Position numbers and translations under genes: made by a program
In this document: piece by piece, positions 1-9,552 of the stretch
Position numbering within the stretch: position 1 is the first letter of the stretch
Layout: each line of letters opens with the position of its first letter
Assembly: GCA_024626585.1 (NCBI GenBank)
Contig: JANKJI010078146.1
Coordinates: 1 to 21,490 of the forward strand
Source of the DNA: Ginkgo biloba
Taxonomy: Eukaryota; Streptophyta; Ginkgoopsida; Ginkgoales; Ginkgoaceae
Direction of reading: 5' to 3'
Length of the DNA stretch: 21,490 nt
Notes under the pieces: model-generated
Database searches by the model: none
Told to the model about the DNA's origin: nothing
The model's input: the letters and a program-made list of their open reading frames with translations, nothing else

Positions 1-489
1 AATTATTGTATAATTAACCCTATTCTACCCAAATCCTATCTCGAGAGTCACAGGCTATCTCTTGTTACATGATTTTGGGCTAAAGACCCCTAATTTGTGC
101 TACACATGGTGAAAAAATTGGGGTTAAACCTTGAAGAAGCACAATGGAGATGACTCAAACAGATACACCATTTGGATGAATTCAGACAAGAAGTAGTACA
201 GTAGATGGAGATGGTTTAAATTCAACGCAAGTAATGGCATGGTAGAAATCTAAGATTAAAATAATTTATACATGGGGATTGGGCATTACTTTATGATTCT
301 CAATATAACAATTTCCTAAGAAATTTTAAGATTTGATGGATGGGCCCATATCAAATCAAACAAGTTTTCTCTAACGAGACAATACTACTTCAAAGCAATG
401 ATGGGAGAAACATTGAGTTTCTTGGAAATGGATATTGTCTACAGTTGTATAACAAACTAGTCACTCAAGAACACTTCATACAGATGTTG
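1..489 (+). pseudogene. Ty3/gypsy integrase C-terminal domain, decayed, partial at window start
   Basis: Reading in the frame of base 1 gives a recognisable integrase tail. A charged helical stretch starts around 172 (LDEFRQEV), followed by GDWALLYDSQ at 274-303, WMGPYQIKQV at 337-366 with the GPY triplet at 343-351, and a closing NGYCLQLYN at 430-456. This is the GPY/F module that follows the DDE core in Ty3/gypsy integrases and helps bind DNA ends. The DDE core itself would lie before the window. There are several in-frame stops (for example TGA at 334 just before WMGPY, TAG and TAA around 200-270) but no frameshift over the readable part. The frame fades after about 489. Confidence 0.8.
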
Positions 490-1119
490 ATAAAAGAACC
501 CAATTTGTAGGTTTTAGATCAAACCTAGCAAAATTATCCTCATGATCCAGTGTGTGTGTATGTGTGTTTTTCTCATGAACAAGTTTTGTCCTATCTATCT
601 TCTAATATTTATTTTTTCCTATATATCAATCACCTTGTAATTTGATATTAGTCATCTTTTATCAGTCACCTTATAATTATCTAACAGTCACATTGTAATT
701 TGATACTAGTCACTGACTAATTACCTAGCAGTCACCTTACAATTTGTCACCTTTTATTTATCATTTCTTATACCGCAAGGTGATGGGTCCTTTATATCAC
801 ATGCTTAATTAATATAGTCATCAAACACATGAAACTATATGCCACCTTTATTTATTTTAATTATCTTCTCCTGACAAGAACCCCATAAAAGACCATCCAC
901 ATCAACTCTTTTTCAAATACCACCTTGATTTTCCATCATTTCAAAATCAAGGATATACCATGCACGTCTCCTACCATTATAATCCTTCATGCCTAATTTA
1001 TGGGTGATCTTTTCATCATTACTTCCCATCCCTTTTGTTTCCACCTATCCCTTCTCCCATCTTAAAATCAAATATCCAAAGATAGTGCTTTTAGTTACTT
1101 TTTTGTTGGAGCTCAATGA
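490..1119 (+). other. Non-coding spacer between integrase and extra ORF of element A
   Basis: No coding frame is convincing here. The stretch holds a short imperfect TG run at about 549-568, the 22-bp tandem array at 628-751, and a pyrimidine- and T-rich part at 840-1080. It could be the leader or a subgenomic promoter region for the downstream frame, but no splice sites or TATA box could be supported. Confidence 0.5.
628..751 (+). repeat. 22-bp tandem repeat, five to six degenerate units
   Basis: Units begin with AGTCAC or close variants and continue with a TTGTAATTTGATACT-like tail. Starts are about 628, 650 (shortened, 14 bp), 664, 686, 708 and 730, so four consecutive starts are exactly 22 bp apart. 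Units 664 and 730 share AGTCACCTTA and unit 686 has AGTCACATTG. The same AGTCAC word recurs in the LTR near 4341-4354, which suggests the array arose within the same element family. Confidence 0.75.
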
Positions 1120-1121
1120 TT

Positions 1122-1138
1122 AAGAAGGGGGGAGGAGA
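1122..1138 (+). other. Internal polypurine run just before the extra ORF
   Basis: Seventeen consecutive purines, including a run of six G. It resembles the polypurine tract next to the 3' LTR at 4128-4140, which also carries six G. It may be a second (central) plus-strand priming site, or simply Lys/Gly/Glu codons at the start of the extra reading frame. The sequence alone does not decide. Confidence 0.35.
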
Positions 1139-2049
1139 TCACCAAGTGATCAGATTTCAGTTGTAAAAAGTTGGAAGCAAAGATTGAAATTATATTTATA
1201 GAAAATAAGAGTAAATAACCGGTATAGCCTTCTAGTGCTATTCCAATTAGTATTGAATCTTCTAAATAAGCCAATGTAGAGAAAGTGACAATTACAAGAA
1301 GGAGTGAAAAGAAAGAAAAGGTAGAAAAGAGACTATAGAATTTAAAATAGAGGAAAGAAATATTGGAATAAATTCCATTACTCCAAAGATAAGTCCAAAT
1401 TCGAAAGGAGAAAATGTCCATGGTTCTATCTCTATTTTCTAAATAACCTGAGGTAAAGGCTATTTGTAATGAAATTATACTCGAATACGTCTACACAAAC
1501 TGTGGAAATCATGATCCTGAGTTGATTGAGAAACTCATGAAGATATTTAAGGATGGAAATACATGGGTAGATAAAAAAAGGATAGTAGTCACAAAGGAAC
1601 TAATAGTTAGAGAATTAAAGGTACCCTCAGATGGCCATTAGGTGCTATAATAGAAGGGAATACCATCTGAATTCAAAAATTTGGTCATCAAAATAGTAGG
1701 GAGAGAAGCTCTAGAAGGCATTAAAGGTGAAGGTATTTTGTAAAGTAAACTCCCAGACACTTGGAATGGTGTAGCCATGTTTATAGGAGGAATGTTGCTC
1801 AATAATAGGCATTTGACAAACCTATTTGTACCTACATTGTGCATATTAGCAGCCATCAAGTATAGAAAACCAATGGACTTCATGAAATTCATTTGGAAGA
1901 AAATCAAAAGGAACATTATTTTCTAGCAGGAAGGGAAGGAGCATAAGATAATTTACCCCAACCTCCTTTGGCTCATAATTAACCAAGCCCTAAAGAAAGA
2001 GAAATAAAAGGAGTCAGTTGAGAAATCCCTGAGGACCGAAATAAAAAAT

Positions 2050-2610
2050 TTGTTGGATGTAGCTAAGGGATTAAGAATGATAGAAAAGAAGGGGAAGAAA
2101 CAAAAAGAAAAAGTGTTAGAAGAAGGCCAATATAAGAGGAGGAAATTTGTGCAACCTCTCAAGAAAATCCTTCTAAAAACTCATAAGAGCAAGTTGAAGG
2201 AAAAGTATAGAAAATCCAAACTCCTGTATAAGGAACTGAGGGAGCAAATAGAGGTTCAGGAGCTAGAGATGGAGAAATGCAGGGTTGAATTCTCAACAAC
2301 CTTAGAGGAGAAGAGAACTAAAATTTCCCTATTACGCACATACCATAGTTTGAAGGAATATGGGCTGACATCATCTCTTTTGGATATTGTCAAGAGCCCA
2401 AGGAATGAGGAGGAAGGTAAGGCCTCAATCCATGATGTTTTGTATGATGTTTATGATACTATTTTAGTTCTTAGAATAATTGAGAAGGATGAAGTCCCTT
2501 CGGGTCAATTTATTGATAGAGCGATAGAAATTGAGCAACTCAGAATTCAACTGGAGGAATGCCAAAACAATTTTGAGCAAATACTAGGAGGTAAAGATGT
2601 AGAAATTTAG
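2050..2610 (+). pseudogene. Longest uninterrupted section of the extra ORF: coiled coil, 186 residues
   Basis: This is the only part of the extra frame that stays open for more than 150 codons. It is Lys/Glu/Leu-rich with heptad-like spacing, for example around LREQIEVQELEMEKC and IEIEQLRIQLEECQNN. It starts at an internal ATG and ends at a TAG that reads on in the same frame into more coiled coil. It should therefore be taken as a piece of the larger frame at 1120-4143 and not as a gene of its own. The first codons are very basic (KKGKKQKEK). No catalytic motif is seen. Confidence 0.6.
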
Positions 2611-4127
2611 GAGATAAAAAATGAGATATCTATGTTGGAAGAATAGTTAAGAGTAGAGGAATAGAAGAGAAAGGACTAGGTTTAGATATTAAACAAAATG
2701 GAATCAAAGATTAATAATTTTGAATAGATGATAAAGGAAAGAGAAGATAGATTAGAATCTATAGAGAAAGAATTCAAAGAGAAAATTATAAATACTCTAG
2801 AGGCTATTAATCTTGTAGAGAGCAAGTTTATTTTGGAAATCCTTGATAAGGAGTAGACTGAGACTCACCTTCAAGAAGATCAACAACTTATTAAATTCTT
2901 GAAGGGGCATTTAAAGGTAGAGAAAGATCATAGTGGAACAATTGAGGAGAAATTGAAGGACCATGAGGATATACTAAAATCAACAAAAGACACCATCTAT
3001 GAGATGATGGAGAAATAAGAAAGCATGTAGGAAGAGATGGATGCATCAACTTAGATTTTCTAGGAACAAATTAAAGAATTGAAGGAAAAAATTGCTATAA
3101 ATACTAATCTTGTAGCCTAGATCTAAGTAGATATTTTGGATCGCAGAAGTGATATTAGGAACTTGAGGATTAGACTCAGATAGATGGAAGATCAATTGAA
3201 TAAAGTAGTCAAGGTACAATTTTAGTTAGTTGATTACATTATCCCCAACTGTGTCTATCCTATCCTATTCTAGGAAAGGCTACTTTATTTTCATATGAAG
3301 ACTATGATAAAGGAATATTCCTTTCTATAGAATGATGTAGACTCTTTGATGAATTTGTATAAAGCTATAGAGCTTGAAGAAAATAATTTATTGGCAGAAG
3401 TGTTCATGACTAGATTCTTGGTTCTTGAATAGCTCACCTTTCCCATAAACATGGTGATGGGAAGTGTCCATATTCAGGCCTTCATGTCAACATTCCATAA
3501 TGAGTGTTGGAGAGGAGAATAGATGACACAATATTTGAATTTGTTAAAAGAGGCTCCTTGTGAGATATTACAGAATTTGGGGGATTGGAAAATACCCCCT
3601 AAAAATATTGAGTAGGCATATAAAGACATTCATGAGTACTACCTACATTAATTTAATGGAGCTAAGGCATATATGAAGAATCTATGATAAGCTATGATGG
3701 AATGGCATTCCATTAAGACTCAGTTGTGGAACCAGTCCATAGATAATGCATAGTGAAGATTGAATGAAGTGAGAAAAGATGCTTTCTTGAATGATCGAGA
3801 GCCATGGAGGATGGAAATGTACTCCAATGCATAAAATAGGATTGATTCTCTAGGAAATAAGATCAAGGCAACATTACCTAATTGGATTGGGACCCTGTAT
3901 TACCCCAGTCCATTTTTACAACCTTTCCTAAGAAATATTGGGGAAAATAGTCCAATTTACTGACCATGATGGATAGGCATTCCTCACAATAGTAAATCCA
4001 CTAGAGGTAAGATTCTTAGTCTAAAAGATCTATGGGAGGTAATGTACCATAATATATTGACTCAGTAGGAGATACAATGTCATCCTTTAAGTCAAAAGTA
4101 ATTTATTGCTGGGCACAACACATGGCA

Positions 4128-4140
4128 AGTAGGGGGGAAA
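4128..4140 (+). other. Polypurine tract of element A
   Basis: AGTAGGGGGGAAA lies directly before the LTR start TGATAAGTGA. This is the expected site of plus-strand DNA priming in LTR retrotransposons. It is also read as the last codons of the extra ORF. Confidence 0.8.
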
Positions 4141-4674
4141 TGATAAGTGACTTTCTCGCTTATCACCATTTGCTAAATTGTTTATGAATTATTAAGCATT
4201 GAAGGTTTCCAACTGATGAGATATGATTTTAAACCTTCTAATCCATCCTCTTGTCATTTCTTCTCTTTATCTAAGTGTCTTCTTTTTCATAATTTATGTG
4301 TATCAAGTTTTGTAAGTTAATGGAATCTAATGTACTTACCAGTCACTTAGTCACTGGTAACTTTGTGGTGACTACCATGTAGTGTACTTACTAGTTGATA
4401 GGTGAATGGTATGACTGATACGTATTTATTACAGTTACAATGTAATGGGTAACTATTCTAGTTGGTTGCTGACGGTTAACTCGATGAACTGCTTAACTGA
4501 ACAAATGTATAAATAGTTGATGGTCACAATAATAAAGAAGGATAATTTTAGTGCTTCAAACTTTACAAAGGTTAGTAGTATTTTACAAAATGGAACCTAT
4601 TAAATGGTGGTAACTTATGGCTGTACCCATAGATAGATAGATATATTTTCTATTTGCATTTGATACTTACCGCA
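4141..4674 (+). repeat. 3' LTR of element A
   Basis: It begins with TG right after the polypurine tract and contains a TATA box (4508-4516) and an AATAAA-type signal (4531-4537). It plausibly ends at the CA of CTTACCGCA near 4674, giving about 534 bp. No second LTR copy is present in the window because the 5' half of the element lies to the left, so the right edge is an estimate. The first 25 bases form a tight hairpin. A shorter inverted repeat lies at 4337-4343/4353-4359. Confidence 0.65.
4508..4537 (+). promoter_or_regulatory. LTR TATA box and poly(A) signal
   Basis: TATAAATAG at 4508-4516 is followed after 14 bases by AATAAAG at 4531-4537. This is the usual layout at the U3/R junction of a plant LTR. 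Transcription would start around 4540. Confidence 0.5.
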
Positions 4675-4788
4675 GTTTTAATTTCTAGATTCATATGTGT
4701 AGTCATAGTATAGAAAGATAATAGTTTGTTCCATTGCACTCTATAGATTTTAATTCCATTTCCCAAGTTAAGTAAGTAAATATTTGTA

Positions 4789-5095
4789 GAATAGGATCAT
4801 GTATCTTCTGAACTCTTTGGTAGAGAAGGTTTTATGCCTCCTTCCCGTCGTAAGTTCACAAAATCCCTAGTTGATAATTTATGGTTGATTGTTGAAAAAT
4901 GACCACCACTTTAATGTTGAGTGTTTAGCAAGTGGTTCCTTTCCTTTAGAAGGAGGGAGAGAATGTACATAATAAATGTTTCCATCTTTTTGTAAAGTGC
5001 AAGTATTACTTAGAGTGTTCAATTATGCATACTTATCATATTGGTAAGTCTCACTAAAAATAATATGACAACAATCTATATTTATCACAACAATA
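4789..5095 (+). repeat. 3'-end fragment of an LTR element, copy 1 (element C)
   Basis: This stretch is similar by eye to 10028-10268. Shared blocks include TAGGATCATGTA, the tract AGAAGGAGGG, AATGTACAYAATAAA, TTATGCATACTTAT-like sequence and TCTCACTAAAAATAATA. A polypurine tract at 4948-4963 precedes TGTACATAATAAATG, so 4964 is probably the first base of an LTR and 4789-4947 the end of the internal region. The right end of the LTR is not visible because the second copy diverges after about 10268. Copia or gypsy origin is undecided. Confidence 0.6.
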
Positions 5096-6135
5096 TATGT
5101 TATTAAGGTGCACACTTTCATAGCAATTTAATAATCACTTATGAAATTAATAGAATTAATAAAACTCTACTAAGTGAAGGAAATGCAATCCTTGCATAAT
5201 ATCATAATGCACATTAATTCATAGATCAATCTCATGAGAAATCATAATAAATAATATCATATAGAATCATATGAGATTATAATTGACATAATAATTACAA
5301 TGTGATGATTTTATTTTTTAATACTTATAACCACTTATAGTATATGCTAGAATTACAATAATATGATATTTATTTAAAGGTTCATAAACACCATGTGGTT
5401 CTCTATCTGTTTTCAATTAAATAAAGTCATTGAGATGATTTATTTCATTGGTTCTACTAGTGTCTATCTCATTACATTTATTTATTTTGACTTATGTGGT
5501 TGAATGTTTTATTTAGTTTAGAGTAAAAAGATATACTATTTGTAAATGGTATTTATTAAATATTCCGCACTATGATTAGAGATAAAAAAATACATTTTAG
5601 CATAGAAGTTTATTCAAAAACATAAAATTTGGATCATAGTTATAAAGTACTCAAATTAAAAGAAGTAATCTATTTTTTTGATGTATATATTCTCCCATAT
5701 AGTATTGAATATATATTATTTGAGATAAAATGGACTCACTTATTAGTGAATAATAAGAAGAGAAACCTTATTTTGTTCTAATTTATGTGGTAAAATAAGT
5801 GCAATTATTACAATAAAAATGATAGATATATAAGGTCTTACTAATTCTACATTTCATTTACTATATTGTCTTTTTTAATACAACCTAGGGTGGATACTCT
5901 AAGATGTCTTAAGAATTGTATATTTATAAATGTGTTAGTCATTAGATTTGATAATGATGTTTGTTAGAATATACTATGTATGAGTTTAAGTGTTGATACT
6001 TGAGCTTAAACATATGTATTTGATCAAGGACTTACTTGTGCTTAACTTGGTTAAGAAAGTATTAAGTAAATTGACCCCAATTCTTTGAAATTATTTACTT
6101 CCCTATAATTATTTTATTTTCTCTTTGAAAATAAC
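5096..6135. other. AT-rich stretch without recognisable genes
   Basis: Strongly AT-rich, with many short TAAT/ATAAT words and no open frame of note on either strand. It may include the rest of the LTR that starts at 4964. A pair of short arms (AATCTCAT near 5228 and ATGAGATT near 5270) gives only a weak hairpin. I see nothing else I can support. Confidence 0.5.
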
Positions 6136-6143
6136 TTTTTTTT
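6136..6143 (-). other. LINE A-tail
   Basis: Eight T on the plus strand, so A8 at the 3' end of the minus-strand LINE. It marks the probable 3' terminus of the fragment. Confidence 0.5.
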
Positions 6144-6599
6144 ATTGTAAAGAAGTAGTTATATTAATAAAGAAATTTACATACATTTACAACAAAATTG
6201 GGTGGTATTAGGCACACCCACTGAGAATCAAAGGCACTTATAAAATCTGATAGAGTAGAAAATCATATATCATTTTAGATAGTCAATAGACAAGAGAAAA
6301 TATTAGATAAGGGGGATGAAGCTATCTGGCTCAAGATCTACCTAATCATTCCAACTGATTTGTTTACAAACATCCTCCTTAGGAGAAGGGATGGATGAAA
6401 CAATAATATATTAAGCTTCCTAAATTCTAGGATATAAAACAAGCTCTATGGTAGGAATATTTTCCCACATTTTTGTTCTTCCTGGAGGTAGGAATTGAGG
6501 CATGGATGAACCCCTCTTCCCCATATCTTCCTAGTATACTCTTTCTTCACCTTATGAACCTAATTATTTCTCTATCATTAATTATATCTATACTTTTTT

Positions 6600-8215
6600 T
6601 ACAATAGGTGAATCCCTAATTATTAATAAACTCTATTAAATAAGCTACTTCTAGTTGCACCTTACATTCCTGTACCTTGATATATTTAACACAATTAGCT
6701 AAGATATAATAAATAGAATGATTAGTAACCAAACTATGAGAAGGAGCCTTAACCACATTGAAGAAAAAATTATTTATATATTTCCAAATCCATTATCTTG
6801 AGAATATTCCATCCATTACTCAAGGTTGTTGACCATGAGCCTAGGTACCCTAAAAGGGATGAATCCTAATTAAAAGGGTATAAATAATCCTTCTAGGAAA
6901 ATGATTAGATCCATTTCCAAAGTGATTATACATAGATACAACACTAGAATAGGTGGGAGATTGTTTTAGGTTTCCCACAATAAGTACAATCTATTATTCC
7001 TATACCCATTTTGGCTAGCCTCACCTTAGTGTTTAGCTTATGGTGGAGAATGGACCATGCAAGACAATATTTTTTTGAGTCCAAGGGATCCCTCCAAATC
7101 CTTTTAAATATTATAATCTGAAGGAAATTAGATCTTTATATTCTCCATTTAGCATTAATATGAGTTTCCAAGGAGTTCTTAGGGATGATATGATTATAGA
7201 TTTGGGATGTAGACACCTTGATCATATATTTATCCTCATTCCAAGCCCAATCCTTCCACCATTGATTTGGGGGTGTGTGAAAAAATTTAAAAATAAGGTA
7301 CTCTGGTATAAGGGAAAATAATCTTTCCATCATAATTTTGTCCTAGGTCTGTAGGTTAAATTATTCCTTTAAACTGGTCCAATCCTTCCATTTTCACTCT
7401 CTATAATGGTAAATATTATAGAGGGACCTAATATCCTTTTTTAATAGTCTTAACATGTTGAACCACAGGTATTCTCCTAGGAAATAATACTTAAACTAAA
7501 TTAATAAGGACCACCAAATGGACTATAGTCCAATAAATAGACCTTTTTTTGGGTCTTTCTCCTTTCCATTCCAATAAATTCCCATATTTCTTCCAAGCAG
7601 CCAAGATTCTTTTAAATATTATAGATCCTTTCACTTTAACCATCACTAAGATAAGGATTAAAGTTTGCAAGTCTAGGTTATTATAGAAGGGTTTTCCATT
7701 TGGCCTGCCTAACATTATGTATTCCTAATAAGTAGCTTCTAAGCCTCATTTCTATACAAATCTTTAATGATCCATTTATAGCATAGAGTGGTACTTTGCT
7801 TATGTAGGTCTAGAATTCCCAGTCTACCTAAAACATTTATGAGGTAACAAATACCTCATTTGACTCAGTGGAAGCCTTTCCTATTTTTTAAGGAGGCCTA
7901 ATGGAAAATTTTGATCATTTTAGAAATCTTTTCATGATAAAATTTAGTGGGTTCCTAGTAGGCTAAATAATAAACATGGATGGTATCAATCACCTTAGTA
8001 GAAATTTAAAATCTAGCTAGAAGACTCATGGGTTTAGCGACCCAATGAGATATAATTTTTTATATTATATCAACCATGAATTACCACATATCCACTAAAG
8101 AGGCTTCAAACCCAAAGGGTTTTCTTAGTAATTTTAAGACTTCTCCACTTTGTATCCATTTCCATTGAAAGTACTAGGCCCAATCAAGAATTTTCTATGT
8201 GCCAATCCAATAGGC
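6600..8215 (-). pseudogene. LINE ORF2 C-terminal part (post-RT region and zf-RVT-like domain), decayed
   Basis: Minus-strand frames read, in order, a stretch with SHWVAKPMSLLARF (about 8010-8060), GFHWVKWGICYL and LGILDLHKQSTTLCYKWIIK (about 7770-7880). Next come WTIVHLVVLI (about 7500-7540), WWKDWAWNEDKYMIKVST (about 7210-7270), then WRDPLDSKKYCLAWSILHHKL (about 7020-7090). It closes with CTYCGKPKTISHLF, a stop and CCIYV (about 6930-6995). The CxxC...H...C pattern near the end is the zinc-binding signature of zf-RVT. Shifts of frame occur between blocks, at least near 7720 and 7340, and stops are frequent, so it is non-functional. Two open pieces (7136-7333 and 7491-7715) are parts of this relic and not independent genes. 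Confidence 0.75.
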
Positions 8216-8220
8216 CGACA

Positions 8221-8654
8221 TTTTTTTGCACTAGATAGTAGAGTCAAAGACTTAAAAAATAATAAATGTTTAATTTTATGCTCTATTTAAATTCTTTTTT
8301 TATGTCTTGTAAGCTCTTTAGAAATTATTGTTCTAGTGTTGGAAAATAGAAAAGTAGTTTTGTAAAAGTTTAATATATTTCTAATAAAATGATGACCTAC
8401 ATTTCTAATTCTAAGAATTGATATTTTTTATCCTCTAGTATTCATAGAATCTTTATCTATTTTTAAGAAAAATGAAAGAATGCATAGTCTTAAAATACTC
8501 TTATGCTCTTTAGCATAGAATTCCTTTAGACATTTTATTTTTGTACTAATGCTTCCCTTATGTTTATGATTTGGAAAAATACCTAAACTTGAAGTTTATT
8601 TTTTATTTTACTCTAAAAAAGTGAATAACATAACTAATATCCTTAGAAGAGAAA
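8221..8654. other. AT-rich spacer between LINE fragment and element D
   Basis: No coding frame or clear repeat was found. Long T-rich and A-rich runs occur. It is probably older host or transposon sequence into which the LINE and element D inserted. Confidence 0.4.
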
Positions 8655-9539
8655 TGGTATTTCCTAAATATATGGATCATTCAAATAATAATCCAAGAAT
8701 AAGCTATAAAACTAATTTTCTTTGGTTCCACTAAAGGAATGCTCTAAATGCTAAAATAAGAGGTTCATTTACTTTTGGGTGTTGGTTGATGGATATCAAA
8801 TCTAATTGGGACTAAAACATCTTTAGTCTAGATGAAATTATACATAAATTTTATGCAGAATAAAATTTATGGATTCTGTTATGTTCAACTTTGGTCTTAG
8901 GTTATATGATATGTATGAGTGAAATTTTAGGCAGTATTGTGCAAAATCATACTCTTAGGAGGAGTTATTATATTTTATCTATCTAATACAAGAACCTAAT
9001 AAATTGAGCCTGAGTTCTTTCATACATAGTCCATGACAAGCACATGGGGAAGAGACTAGATTTAGTTATGAATGAGATGAAAGATTCCTTTTATTTTCTC
9101 TATATTTCAAGAGAAATAAATGATAAATATAATCTATAAGATACTATGGATATAAGATACAAACTTGAAAGTTACCTTAAATCTATAAACCTTAATTTTT
9201 ACTCTTTGATTATTCCTTCTCTCTTGGTATTGAGAATTAATTGATTACATGGATTTATAAAACATTCCTATGCTAAGTGTAGTAAGTGATAATTCTAATA
9301 ATTAAAAAGTGTTAAACTATTCTAGTTTATATGATTAGTTAACATGATCAAAATATGTAATCACATATTTAGAAATTAAACCCTATTCTAATTAATTAAT
9401 CACTCATATACTAAAATATTTTTTAACCAAGTGCATCACAAGACTTAGTGAATAAAATTTACATAAAATAAATGAATAATAATTTAATAATTAATATGGA
9501 GTGTAGGTAGATAATCAAAGTTTGATGCATGATATATCA
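8655..9539 (-). repeat. 3' LTR of element D
   Basis: It is 885 bp. On the plus strand it starts TGGTATTTCCTAAATATATGG and ends with GATGCATGATATATCA. On the minus strand it therefore begins TGATATATCATG and ends ATACCA, keeping TG...CA ends. It matches 11608-12458 along its whole length, including the ATTCAAATAATAAT block, the ATACATAAATTTTAT block and the TACATGGATTTATAA block. A conserved TATA box on the minus strand lies at 9259-9252. Confidence 0.8.
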
Positions 9540-9540
9540 A

Positions 9541-9552
9541 TTTCTCCCTACT
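9541..9552 (-). other. Polypurine tract of element D
   Basis: TTTCTCCCTACT on the plus strand reads AGTAGGGAGAAA on the minus strand, directly before the 3' LTR. Confidence 0.6.

Larger units (their letters stand above)
1120..4143 (+). pseudogene. Long extra ORF of element A between pol and 3' LTR, stop-riddled but frame-preserved
   Basis: One reading frame (codons beginning at 1414, 2050 and so on) can be followed for about 1000 codons without a detectable indel. From the ATG at 1414 to the final TGA at 4141-4143 there are 910 codons with 37 internal stops by hand count: 23 TAG, 10 TAA and 4 TGA, against only about 7 remaining CAG codons. The pattern indicates loss of Gln codons by C-to-T change.

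Three parts are visible. An N-terminal globular part (1414-2050) contains a hydrophobic FVPTLCILAAI stretch. A Lys/Glu-rich coiled coil covers about 2050-3200. A C-terminal part (3200-4143) has scattered Trp. Upstream of 1414 the same frame reads a Lys/Glu-rich, Ser/Pro-containing leader from about 1120, but the true start is unclear.

There is no signal peptide or clear membrane span, so it is not visibly env-like. The N-terminal part weakly recalls 'putative plant transposon protein' domains. Function unknown. Confidence 0.7.
1..4674 (+). mobile_element. 3' part of a Ty3/gypsy LTR retrotransposon with an extra ORF (element A)
   Basis: The order of parts on the plus strand is integrase C-terminal domain, repeat-bearing leader, long degenerate extra reading frame, polypurine tract and 3' LTR. 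This fits the 3' third of a Ty3/gypsy element of the non-chromoviral type (Tat/Athila-like), in which an additional ORF between pol and the 3' LTR is a known architecture. The lineage call is an inference from the layout and from the GDW..LYDS and GPY motifs. Gag, protease and RT would lie left of the window. All coding parts carry stops, so the copy is dead. The right LTR edge is estimated from a plausible terminal CA near 4674. Confidence 0.75.
6136..8220 (-). mobile_element. 5'-truncated L1-type LINE (non-LTR retrotransposon) fragment
   Basis: On the minus strand the coding remains run from about 8215 down to about 6600. A non-coding 3' part and a short A-tail follow, seen as T8 on the plus strand at 6136-6143 and preceded on the minus strand by AT-rich TTATTAATATAACTAC. 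The recognisable protein is the region after the RT catalytic core plus the zinc-binding zf-RVT-like end, typical of plant L1 ORF2. The RT core and endonuclease are missing, so the copy was truncated at about 8220 on insertion or later. Target-site duplications were not found with confidence. Confidence 0.75.

Noticed and set aside
628-751. CRISPR-like array
   Set aside because: Units are contiguous and degenerate without unique spacers, and the context is a plant retrotransposon.
1113-1421. Minus-strand open frame of 102 codons
   Set aside because: It is antisense to the Lys/Glu-rich start of the extra ORF. Its Phe/Ser/Leu-rich composition is the usual shadow of such codons.
1414-4143. TAG read as glutamine (alternative genetic code or programmed readthrough) to rescue the long frame
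   Set aside because: TAA and TGA stops occur in the same frame. The other elements in the window show TAG, TAA and TGA at expected Gln and Arg positions plus frameshifts and lost catalytic residues. Deamination decay explains all of this.
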